Shown piece by piece: positions 35,489 through 46,375 of a stretch of 64,000 bases of DNA. How positions within the stretch are numbered: the first letter of the stretch is position 1; each line of letters begins with the position of its first letter. Below the pieces are notes generated by a model that was given only the letters and a program-made list of their open reading frames with translations, did no database searches and was not told the DNA's origin. The position numbers and the translations under genes are program-made. This DNA comes from Panicum virgatum. Lineage: Eukaryota; Streptophyta; Magnoliopsida; Poales; Poaceae. Where the stretch lies: assembly GCF_016808335.1 (NCBI RefSeq), contig NC_053148.1, forward strand, positions 43,540,930 to 43,604,929, given 5' to 3'.

Positions 35489-38400
35489 TGTCACACCCGG
35501 TTTTAAGGACAAAACCGAATGCATAACTATATGTATGCCAGGATCAAGTTTCATACATATAGAGACATCATAAGTGAATAATCAGTAACAGTATCACGTA
35601 AAAGAGAAAATAAAACAATTAAAAGACTATCAGAGTTATACAGCTTGTCCTGGAAACGAAGGCTCCAAACTTCACAGGCAATCGACTGGGGGTTGCGTAC
35701 GCCTAGAACTCAGCAACATCTTCAAAAGACTTCACCACAACTTTCTCCTTCTGAGCACCAGTAAGCAAGGGTGAGTACACTTATGGTTGGTACTCAGCAA
35801 GGCCACAAGAAATAACCAGAAAGTGATTTAAATCAATCTTTAAGTTTATTAATCATGTGAGGGTCCAAGCCGCTCTTGACCGTGAGCACGGCTGATATAT
35901 CAGTTTTACACTATGCAGAGGTTGTACACTTTCACCACAATTCGCGTAAAAGTTCCAAAGAACTTTGAACCCAACCACGCAATGTGCTAGCTAGGCACAA
36001 TACCACACTTCCGAGGTGTGATTGCATAGGGACGCTACGAGGCCTTTACAAAGATTCCCTAACCTATGACAATCCGCTAAGGTTTCAAGTCAAAGCGGTC
36101 ATAACACTGTCCTAATGAGGTGGTACCTTGCCAAAGGACCATTAAACAATACCAATTGCCCCAAGAGGACAGAGCTATACCCCGTCGATGCATCCCCTCT
36201 TGCCCTTTCGGTAAAATTGTCACAAGCTAGAGTCTCTAATTAATCAACCAAGACCAGAGACATATAGTATTGTGGTTGTACTGTTTTCTTGGGTGGTTCT
36301 CCATATTTCAATTAAATCATCATGATACTCTTGTAAATAAGCATAGACAGAAAGATGGTTAGGGTCACTTGACTTTCTCCAACGAAAAGCTACTCTTATT
36401 GCTCTTCAGCTCTTGCTCGCATGAAAAACTTGATCTTCAATCTTCAAACAACGATCCATCTACTCGGAGCAATCAACGAGCAAACATACAAAGCAAACAA
36501 CAAGATACATCTAAGAACAATACACCAAAACAAAAGAAAGGCTTAAAAAGAGCGTACTAAAGGATAGAGCTCGCTGCTACGGTTACGAGAGCGCAAGAAA
36601 CACGGAAAACTACAGGTTTATTTAAACAAAACGGAGGGGCTCTTTTGCAAAACGCAACCTGGTTGACCGGTATAGGTTTAGTTGACTTGGATTGGACCTA
36701 ATCATGGCCGTCTGATCGCGATCTAACAGTCAGGATGGGTTGGGGCGGCTGGCGGCGGCGCAAGCGACCGGCGGTGAGCTAGGGGCGGCGGCACATCGCC
36801 GGACTTGGCCGAAACGGCCGTCCGGTGCTCGATTCGAGCGTGGTTTGCACTAGGGGCAAGCGCGCAGTGCGAGCAAGTCATCTAGGGCGGCGGCGCAGAG
36901 CTAGAGTGGCCGGAGCGGAGCTCGCGGTGGCACACGGAGCGGCAGCGTGGGCGCCGGCGGCGAGCAAACCGCGGCGGGGGCTCGCCGGCGTTTCGCGATA
37001 ACGTGATTCCGGCTCGGTTCAACGCGGGTTTTGCACGGGGAGGTAGCGCGCGACGCCAGGAACACGATTGCGGCCTCTACAGGGCGGATCGGCGGCGGCG
37101 AGGCGGCTCTGTGGCGTGCGGCGGCGGAGCAGAGCCGGCGGGCGCGGGCGCGCGCGCCGGAGCGAGAAGGGGAGGGGAATAAGGGGTCGGAGAGCTCCCT
37201 TGCTACCTTGCGAAACTCTGGGGCGGTGAACTTGTCGAGGAGAAGGCACGGGGTCGACGATGAAATGGCGATGACTCGCGAGAAGGAAGACACCACGACG
37301 AAGAGGACGACGAGCTGAGCACTAGGGTTGTGTCGGATTTCACCGGAGATGCACGGATGCGGAGGATGGTGGGATTCTGTGGAAAAGATTATTTTAGGGA
37401 TTCCCAAACAAGGAGCCTCCCTATGGGTAGTCTATGGCCCTGTTTGGTTCAGCTTTTCTCAAACTCGCTTATAAGCTAAACAAGATTTTTTGATAAGCCG
37501 CGATCTCAAAAATCTGCTATCCAAATATAAGCTAGACGTTTGGCTATCTAATTATTTCTAGCAGAAGGAACATGGACCACGTCGGCGAGAGGAGGGGCAG
37601 CGAGCACCGCCCAGGCCCTGGCGCGCTGGCGAGGGGCACTCTGCCGCAGCCGCCGAAGGTCTGCGTGGAGCCCAGGCGGTGCCGGATTCGGAGGAGGGTG
37701 CGGCAGCGACGGATCTTGGCCGGCGGCGCCGGATTCGGAGGAGGAGGGTGCAGCGGCACTTCCTGGCGGGCCTACCTGCACCTACTTGCTCGATGGAGGA
37801 GAGGGCCGGCGGCGGGCGGGGAGGAGAGGGGCGAGGGCGGCGCTTCCTGGCGGACTTGCCTGCTCGATGGAGGAGAGGGATGGTGGGCGCGGCCAGGAGG
37901 AGATGACCGGCGGCAGTGGCAGGCGCGGCGGGCGCAGCCAGGAGGAGATGACCGGCGGCGGTGGCCGCGGCCGCGGCTGCAGGGAGGAAGAGAGAGCACG
38001 CGCCCGGCGGTCGGGTCGAGAAGGAGAGGACCGAGAGGGATAAGCGTCGCGTTTCGAGAAAAGCGAGGTCCGAGCCGCGTTACGAAACGCAGTGCTGGGG
38101 ACGATTTTTTGGCGGTGGCGTTCCAAATAATCAAGTTGATAAGCAGACCGTTTGGCGGGATTATTTTGCTTTTTTCGCTCATAATCTGAGCATAAGCGAT
38201 TCCAAACAGGGCCTATATTTTTGTGTGGAGTTCCATGAGAGGTTAGTTTAATATATAGGGAGAAAAGTCTCACCATCCCACATCTACTAGCAATGTGGTA
38301 CTAAACCTCCATCCCATGCTAATGGGCTTTACGTGCCTTTAGGCCATTAGGGAACACACGAAGGGGCCCTTGAGGTCCATTAGAGATTTATGTACTTTTG

Positions 38401-38915
38401 ATAGACTTAGCCCATTTAAAATTCGGAATTAATTATTTTCGAAATTAAAATAATTCTAGAAAAATCTAGAATTCATATTTAAAGTCTGAAAAATATTCCA
38501 AATGGCCCGAAAATTTTAGGAAAAATCCTAGAAATATATTGGGACCTAACGAACTCAAATAAAATATTTGGAGCTCATGAGAAGATTTGGAAGGGCCTCT
38601 AAAAATTAGAGTTTGCTCTAGGGAAAAATGGGAAAAGAATCCAGAAAAATCCGGAAAATTCCCAGGAAGAACTTTTGATGATAGAACACGTTTTGAAAAG
38701 TTTTCACACTCAACAACACTTTGCATGTGACATTAATGCATCACCCGAAGAACAACTTCATTTAATTTGAAAAATAACCAATATTTATTTTATTTTACAC
38801 TAAATTCTCTGTGAAGAAAAATAAATGTTGAGAAAATTTTAAAATTGTGAGAAAATTGTTGTTTTATTTTTAATTTTAATCACATCCTGAAATTCAAAAA
38901 TTTCAGGGTGTGACA
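35489..38915 (-). repeat. Inverted-LTR element, arm 2 (complete LTR plus a 778-bp insertion)
   Basis: In sense (minus) direction it runs from TGTCACACCC at 38915 to GGGTGTGACA at 35489, so the LTR has perfect 10-bp inverted ends. Without the inserted TIR element (37436-38213) it is about 2.65 kb, shorter than arm 1 because of the ~420-bp difference near 36612. Confidence 0.88.
37436..38213. mobile_element. 778-bp Harbinger-like TIR element nested in arm 2
   Basis: Termini GGCCCTGTTTGG at the left and CCAAACAGGGCC at the right are perfect 12-bp inverted repeats; CGCTTAT motifs follow in both subterminal regions. It is flanked by TAT (37433-37435, 38214-38216). The unoccupied site in arm 1 (about 31600) has one TAT, which proves the 3-bp duplication. 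The GC-rich interior (37570-38040) has long overlapping frames with repeated GGAGGAGAGGG-like units and no recognised transposase. Confidence 0.9.
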
Positions 38916-38920
38916 TGAAA

Positions 38921-40442
38921 CCCAACCAATCTATATCAAAAATGTACTCTAGGGGTTTCTGCTTTACTGCAACATTAGTTTTTCACTAGAAACGAGGCAT
39001 GTAAATTCTTTGAGAGATAAATTACAAACCATCATAAGTGAATTAAATGAATGTGGATTATAAAAGGGTCTATAGAGATGATAACTTGTCCCAAGGTACT
39101 AGAAATTAAGTTGCCAATCTTTCTTTGTGGAACATCTAAACAAGGATTTTACTGCTTGCTCAATGGAGGTTTTTCAGTCTAACAACATTTTTAACTCCTG
39201 TTTGATTATCATTCAAAACAAATGACTAATTTTGCATTAATTCTTACCAAAGTTGAATGTTTAAGCACATACCCAGTTTACTGACACCACTAGTGGTTTA
39301 ATCATTGTTCAATTTTTTTAGGAAACAAAAGCATCAACCGGTCTGGATTTTTCAAGTCCATTTCACTGGTTTAACCACCACTATGGATGGTTAAGATGCA
39401 TCACAAAGTGGCCACTCACCAGAACATATAAACTTATTTGAGTTGAGGCAAGTTAAACCACGCCAAAGATCTGTTTAACCATCACCTGCATCATGTCAGC
39501 ATTTTCAGAGTTTACTCATCCTTCCATGTCAAACTAAGTTATACCTCATGCATGAAATTTTAGTTTGAGCAAAGTGGCAACTATAGATTCGTCAAATAAA
39601 TGAACGTTGACCAGTATTAATAGAATAACTATTTAGGTTTTTAATCTGCTCATTTCCCATCCTCTGCCAATCAAGTCTTCATCCATGCTCACACTACATC
39701 ATCCATGTAGCTCAAATTTCACCGCCGAGAGTAACCTATATTATTTATCAAATGGAATTGTTTGTCCATCAATAACAAAATCCAAATTAGGGACCTAGAC
39801 GCACATGTAAGTTCTTAAGTATATCACATGTTCTGCTCAGTTGTTATGTTTTGTGCTTATCTATATAGTGTCATATACTTGCTTCTTTACTGGAACTAAT
39901 TCCTCCATCCAACTAATTCCTCCATCCATCAGATGCATGAACTGTTTAGCCATTCTTATAGAATTACTGTCCTTTTCCACTTGCATTTGTTGGAGATCTC
40001 TTAAAGTTGATTTGTTAATGTACATTATTGAAGTGACTATTTGTACGGTGCAGTCTCTTGTCAATTTTGTGTGTGTTTCTGACAATTGGAATTAAGCATG
40101 CAAGCGGCTTTTGTTAAAACTGAAGCTGGATTGTGGCAATTTCACCTCACTGGACGTTTTCTGTTCAACTCAGTTGTACTTCAAATCTTCAACAGCATGT
40201 GGACTTGTTCTTGCTTCACTTGAAATGGTGACCAATTTTCCTAGGACATGTAGGGTTACATCATGGACTTTGAAATCAATTGTTTATTCTAGGGTTGTTT
40301 TCTGCAATTTTTCTCACATCATTCTGTTTTCAAATAAGTGAGGACACATTTCGCTATCAGAACATTTTCCTACTTATTCATGAATCTCAAAACTATTGTA
40401 TGTTCTTTTTTAAAAAAAAATGAACAACAGTCAGGCGTATAT
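38921..40442. other. Intergenic, no gene recognised
   Basis: AT-rich sequence. No domain-bearing frame or complete transposon was seen. Confidence 0.5.
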
Positions 40443-40885
40443 TGTCGGTGTTTTACCGGCTAGCCTATCTAGGGATACCCTAAGGTAGTAGATTGCTTGT
40501 AGGGGATCGTCGAGATCAAAAACACGATGGTGCAAGCAACACAAGGGTTTAGACAGGTTCGGACCGCGAGTTACATAATACCCTATGTCTTGTCTGGTGA
40601 TTTGTATTGCTTGAGGTTTAATGAATGACAGGGTCTATGTGTTGGAGGGGTCCCTACCCGCCCTTATATAGCCTGGGAGGACAAGGTTGCATGAAACCCT
40701 AGATCGGTACGAGTCTAAGAGTCCCTTCTGAGTACTACTCAGGTGGTTTCTATCTATATCGACTAGTTTTAAATCTATACGAGTAATTACATGACTAGTT
40801 ACATGGCGTATGGGTATAGACTTGCCCCATCCCATCTCGTACAGATCCAAACCACGTCAGGTATCCCGTGGCCTCAAATCTGACA
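40443..40885 (-). repeat. Solo LTR (gypsy-type)
   Basis: The 443-bp unit begins TGTCGGTGTT and ends TCTGACA. On the minus strand it has a TATA box (GGCTATATAAGGGCGGG) followed by TATTATGTAACTCGCGGTCC, typical of the U5 region of grass gypsy LTRs. Flanks TATAT (40438-40442) and TACAT (40886-40890) are an imperfect TSD. No internal region accompanies it, so it is probably the product of unequal LTR recombination. Confidence 0.8.
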
Positions 40886-40890
40886 TACAT

Positions 40891-41511
40891 GCTTGTACTT
40901 GTGCATGTGTTTATGAAAATTAGTAAGTTTTGTTTATAAAAGTCATTGAGGTCCTATTGTCCTTTCAGGGGTACTCTTCTAAGTTGTACTGCCTGGTACC
41001 TGCAGATTACATTGACAAGGTTGTACCATCTGCAGATTGATTTATTGGAAAGAAAGGCATTTCTGAAGTTGCAGGTTTTCTCTTCCACTTCCACTATTTG
41101 TGATATTGAGACAGTGAATTAATGATTTAACTCAACAATGCTGTAGTTGATGTTTTTATAAGGGATTAATGATTCAACTCAACTTGGGAGGTCGGCCTTT
41201 GCACTTAGTAATATGACTTGCTTTAACAAGTATACAAGAATAGAAATTTGCCACAATTTTAACTGAACAGAGTAATTCATGTTGTGAAATTCCCAAGTGT
41301 TTTTTCTAATCCTCACTCTGAACAAAATTTGTACAAATTGAGCAATGAGGTGGTTTTGTTCCCTTTTGTTTTGAGTGATTAGGATTTTCCTCCCAAGAAT
41401 ACAAGTGATTAAACACTTAAGAGATTCCTTTTTACTGGGTTAGAAAAGTAATACAACTAAATTCGTTATGAGTGCGGATTAGGTACAGTTCGCAAGACAA
41501 GAAAGATAGCC
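40891..41511. other. Intergenic, no gene recognised
   Basis: Short exon-like stretches with splice-like borders occur near 40969-41078, but no product could be recognised. Confidence 0.45.
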
Positions 41512-41521
41512 ATAAGCCATC

Positions 41522-43617
41522 TTTTTTTTTGAACGAACTGCACAAGACAGTGCGAGTTTCTATTGATATAGCAGAAAGATACAAGACTACAGTCAAGGGA
41601 GGCCATTGGCAGGAAAAATAGAAAGAAAAGAAAAAACTATCCTCGGGATTGGGACATCAACTCAAGTAGCACTCAACTCAAAACCGACAAAGCCGACTGG
41701 TAGGATTGGGACCTCAATGTGGCCGCACAACACTACTCGACAACGGCAGCCGAAACAAAAGCCTCAACGCAACATCCACCAACAATCATACTCTCTTGTA
41801 GTCATCGAAAACCTCCCGGCGAGATCCTGCGACAACAAGGACCCATAAGAAAACAGAGCGCACCGCACCAAGAAGACCACCGTCATGCAGGACCCTTCGT
41901 CGTAGTGCAGCTGCAACACCACACTCCATCTGACAAAGTGAAACCACCAGCTCTGGAGCCCTCGCAGGCTGACCATGATAACACAACGCGTGGGGGCCTC
42001 ACCATGCTTGCCGTTAGACTCCACCTCGCTCTTGTAGCCTTGAAGAAACACTGCACGCGGGGGGACCTCACCACGTCCGCTACAGTACTCCATGTCACGG
42101 ATCCGTCTCTATTATCGCCATCAGAATGGGGGGCAAAGCTACCCCGCTTCCAAGGTTCCCATCGAATAGCCGAACTGCCGCCGCAGGCTGACTTTGCCGC
42201 ATTGCTCCACCTATGCACATAGCCATCGCCGCCGAGGTAGTAGTCGAAGAAGACGCTTGTGCCGTCTTTCGACGATGTAGCACACCGGACTAGCTCAGCA
42301 AAGTTGAGCCATCTGCCGCAGTCTGCTGCAAGCCAAGTCATCTATTGCTGCCGTTGCTGCAAGCGCCGTCCTCCGATGCAGTACCACGCTGCATTGACAA
42401 TTTCGAAGCAGTGCCAGCCGCCGCGGTTTGCTGTAAGCAAGCAACCCAACAACAATGAGATGGCGCTTGGCCAACACCAAAGTTGCGATCGCCTCCACGT
42501 GAGCTCAGCAACCCCCGTCAAGCTCCCCATCATGCATCGTGCCACCATGTGTTGCCATCGGCGGGGGCCTCCCATGGTCGTCAACACCAGCAATGCCACA
42601 AGCTGAGTTGGATCTCTAGAGACGACGCCTCCAAGGAGGGAACGATGCCAGTGGCGCCGCCGTCGCTCATCCAGAATCTGGACCCGGGTTTCACCTTGAG
42701 AACCCATGCAACAGGGATGCAGCTCCAAGATGACGCCCCCAACAGGGAAGCGACGCTCTAGGGCGCCGCCGCAATCGCCACCAGCAGGATTGCCGGCAAG
42801 GCTTTCACCCGGAGCATCTCGTACCTACTGCACGTCTCCCGCCCGGCATTCCAGGACCACGACCAAGGAAGCCCTCCTAGGGCAGAGCTAGTTGCACGTA
42901 GACCCCCTCTGTTGTGACACCACGACGCCTAACCGTTTTGTGGCACGCACACGGCTGTTGTTGCCCATGGTCATCATCGCCCGCAGCGGCCCGATGTAAC
43001 GAGATGGCGCGGCCGGTCTCCTTCACCATCGCCTGCACTGTCTCCTTCATGACCCCGCACAGCCTTCTCACCCAGAACCGACCGCCGACGCGCTCGCCCC
43101 GCCCCGCGCTGGACCACGCTTTGTAGTCATCACCGCGCCTCCGCGCGCGGCCAGCCCTCCACATCCACCACACGCCGAGCCTTTGCCTGCCGCCAGATTC
43201 GCGACTGAAACCGCCACTGCACCTTCCACGCTGTGTCGCGCTCACCTGCCTGCCATCCTTGGCTGCTGCGACATTCCGCCACTGGCCAAAAACTCCAACG
43301 CCGCGCGTGTAGCCACTGGTTCCTGCTGTCGCCATGCTGGATCCGTGGCCCTCAGGCTCCGTCGCCGTTAGAGATAGCCCACGCCAGCGTGCACTCACTG
43401 GCAGCGGTGGCGGCTGCGCCCGCCTAGATTCGCCTTGGGGAAGGGGAGGGAGCCCTGCCGCCACCCTCGTTGTGAGCCACGCAGGCTTCCGGTGGCCCGT
43501 TCAGGCAGTGGCGCGGCAAGAGGATACAATGGTAGAGGGGCAGCGGTGGGGCCTTCAGGGGGCGCCCAAGTCGCCTACGCGGGGCTACGCAGCGGCGTTC
43601 CAGGAGGTACTTCAAAG
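41522..43617 (-). mobile_element. Poly(A)-ended non-LTR retroelement, non-autonomous
   Basis: A T-run at 41522-41530 is the minus-strand poly(A) tail. Direct repeats ATAAGCCATC (41512-41521, 43618-43627) are the TSD. The 2.1-kb body is GC-rich and holds a 195-codon minus frame (42877-43464) with no RT, endonuclease or other known motif. Internal sequence near 42610-42710 (GGTGAAACCCGGGTCC..., GGCGGCG) resembles the + strand element at 46.4-47.9 kb. It probably depended on LINE proteins supplied in trans. Confidence 0.75.
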
Positions 43618-43696
43618 ATAAGCCATCTTTGAAGTACCTTCTGGAATTTATTTCAGCTGAATACCTATCTCGCCACAAGAATGACCGTAATCACGA

Positions 43697-43840
43697 GTGC
43701 GCCATGTTTTCAGGTGACTGTAGCAGCTGCTTGTCCCCCTCCCCACCAAAAAAATCAAAATGAATGAACGGGTGCGCCATGTTTTCAAGCGTACTGTAGC
43801 AGCTGCTTTGTTTTTTTCCCCAAGAATCAAAATGAATGAC
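43697..43840. repeat. Two-copy tandem duplication, about 72 bp
   Basis: The unit GTGCGCCATGTTTTCA...TGTAGCAGCTGC...ATCAAAATGAATGA occurs twice in tandem with several substitutions and small indels. Confidence 0.8.
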
Positions 43841-44701
43841 TCATTACTATAATTTTCCTATCCCTTCTCCTTCCATCCAAAGAGGTATTCAAGAAATCTT
43901 TTGCAATTTTAGACATACAAATGGAGTTAAGTTACTCATTGCTATTATGGCCGCCCTTTCTCCTTTCTTAGAAAAACCTGAATTAAAATGCACGAAATAG
44001 AAGTGTTCTAGTTGGATGAAGTACAAAATGTAGAAAACATGAGCTGTTTTCAGAATGATATAGGCGTTTTGGTATCAAAGTTCAGGAGTCCATCTACTTA
44101 TGATTTTACCACCTTCATATGGCAGTGACTTATAACTAATTTTCTGCAGATTTATCTACTTCTCCTCCTACTTTCTTTTTGAGAACATGAGGAAGCAAGT
44201 ATTTCATTAAAAGGAAATTGTTTAGAAGCAACCAACGCCAAATCAAGGCAAACTTGCTTGGCTGAATTACATACGGTATAGCACGCAACCAAGGGCGAAC
44301 TATGCAAACACAGCAGAAGGCAACTACTCGCTAGTTGGATGAAGTATAAAATGCAGAATAGCTATTGATTCTTGGCCATCTGCATTAGTCGATGAAAAAA
44401 CAAATATAATGGCTGCTCGTGCTTTGTATTGGTGTATATATGAAATCAGAGATCTGAGTGGATGTCTAGTAGTGTTGCCTCTTTGCTGACCACCCTGTTG
44501 TCGATTTTTGCTGGAAGCACTACAGTACTGCTTCATTGTTGCCACTATTTACCTCCATATTCTGCCATTAATATAATATTGCATACATGATTTTTATTCC
44601 TTGTTCCTGAATAGGCAAAAGGTTGCTTATAATCTGGGAGAAAATACCATATATATTTCCATGCTAAGAGAATGATCATTGCAGTATTGCAAATATCTCA
44701 G

Positions 44702-44825
44702 GAACTGCTACATTCAATGAAGCTGGCTATGCATTCCCAATGTTGAAGAGGTTGATTGTTGACGCAACAGGATACATGCGCAATACTTCTAGAGGGATAG
44801 AGAAACGTGAATTGCTACAGACCAG
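44702..44825 (+). other. Possible host exon, product not recognised
   Basis: An acceptor-like ATATCTCAG precedes a frame reading TATFNEAGYAFPMLKRLIVD and ATGYMRNTSRGIEKRELLQT, followed by a strong donor-like CAG|GTATCG. Codon use and the lack of repeats fit a genuine coding exon. I know no family for it, and no flanking exon was linked. It may be a remnant of a host gene broken up by transposons. Confidence 0.35.
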
Positions 44826-46375
44826 GTATCGTGACCTACTTTGTTCCCTTGTGGACCAGGAAGTCGGTTATGCATTACCACATACTCGATTCCGATCCAT
44901 TGATTGCTTAGTTTCTTTCTTTAGCCATCAGGTTGCCAAATGAATCTGCCAGCTTCTGAGAGGAACCACAAACAAGAAGCTAAACGGCAGTGGTGAACGT
45001 GGAACTGAATTTTGGAGGTAATGCCTTTGCCCACGCCGGCGGACCCAGGGCCCGGCGACCCTGGGCACCGGCCCGGGCTCCCGTCGCCATACCTTAGTAG
45101 CTGCAAGAGTCGCATGTGTTAGTTCCATGCATATACCTGTCTGTAGGAAGAGAATTGCTGTGAGTTGACCACCGCCAGAGTGAGGCAAGGCAAATACTCT
45201 GTGCATGGGTGTATACTTGGCCCAGGCTCCGCTCAATTTCTGAGTCCGCCACTGTTTGCCCATGTATTAATCTTATGAAAATTTTCAGTAACTGATACTA
45301 AAACTGGCTGTCACCGTGTCCACGGTATTGGTCGGTTCTTTTTTTTTTGATCGGTTCTTCTTGTTTCTCCAGCGCCATTGGACACGAAGTGAAGGTCAAA
45401 GTTTTGCTACTGGTGAATCAGTGAATTGCCATTATCTTCTGTTTCAGCCAGAGCAAGGCGTTCAGTGCCCGTCAGCGTGAATCCAACCACTGAAGGGTCC
45501 GAGTCACACAATTTCGCTTCCTCCTCATCCCAGATTGACTATTCAAGTGTCGCGTTCAGGATGGTTACCTACTGAACTATGAAATGTTGCTGTACGATCA
45601 GTTACAACTTGCGACTGACTTTCAGCCTTGTTGGAGAGAGACATCGCGCTCCAGATCAGTTGACGCCTTGAGACTAAACATTATTGCATTTATTGCAAGG
45701 TTCAAACGAGCTGGACGGTTCCCCGCCAATCCGTCATTCTGACGACTGGCTGCCTAAAGAAATTACACGAGTTGTACTAGTTTCTAGCACAGGTGTAGTG
45801 AATGTACTGAGGTACTGGTGCTGGTACTGTACATGATCATGGAAACCAGAGAGGGTGCTTCACGTCTCGGAACATTTTTGTCCCTGCAGTGTAAAAATAT
45901 ATCCCAAGTGTCGTTCTTTATTTCTTGATCCATGGTTCCGGGAACTTCGGTAACTATGTACATGATCCAGTTTATTGCTTGGTGGTCGTTATTCCAACAA
46001 TTTTCTCAACCTTAGGAAGAAACTACCAGACATAACCAGGGTGGTGTTCATCTCCCATCTCTTCATAACGAATGGCCTTCTTATTAGTAGGAGCAGAGGG
46101 TTATCGAGTGAGCACTGCTATACATACAAGTATACAACTCACTTGTATACATACAAGTATAATTCTGTTCCAAGCAGGGAGATCAAAATGTCCAAGTCAT
46201 TTAGTTGCTTCAAAATGTTCAAGTCATTTAGCTGCTGTTCATTTATGTGAAACAGTTCATACAACCACTCTTGGTAACTCGGAGCCAAACATGTTTAAAT
46301 CGCATAGATTTGATGATCGATTTTGGAAACATATCAATAACCTGAAAACCTTTTTTTAGCAAAATAATAACTTGA

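Larger units (their letters stand above)
30900..38915. mobile_element. LTR element with two LTRs in inverted orientation, integrated as a unit
   Basis: Two ~3-kb LTR-like arms face each other: arm 1 (+) 30900-33909 and arm 2 (-) 35489-38915. They flank a 1.58-kb internal segment that starts next to arm 2 with a tRNA-iMet PBS. Both outer ends are the same LTR 5' terminus, TGTCACACCCTGAAATTTTT. The 5-bp sequence TGAAA directly precedes (30895-30899) and follows (38916-38920) the structure. A normal LTR element has direct LTRs, so this is aberrant. It has no coding capacity I can recognise. Transcription across it would give a very long hairpin RNA. Confidence 0.85.
43628..46370. other. Intergenic with small repeats and possible exon remnants
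   Basis: It holds a 72-bp-scale tandem duplication (43697-43840) and a 30-bp direct repeat CTAGTTGGATGAAGTA... at about 44012 and 44332. It also has a GCCGGCGGACCCAG.../CAGTGGCGGACTCAG inverted pair at about 45034-45254 that suggests a degraded TIR element, and short duplications at 46120-46240. Apart from the frame at 44702 nothing looks coding. Confidence 0.5.

Noticed and set aside
37572..38189. 205-codon ORF as a gene
   Set aside because: It lies inside the nested TIR element, in a GC-rich tract with equally long frames on the other strand and no recognised domain.
30900..38915. Ordinary LTR retrotransposon with direct LTRs, or two independent solo LTRs
   Set aside because: The arms are in opposite orientation, and a single TGAAA duplication brackets the whole structure.
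40969..41078. Two adjacent exon-like stretches
   Set aside because: The implied intron would be 16 bp and no product could be recognised.
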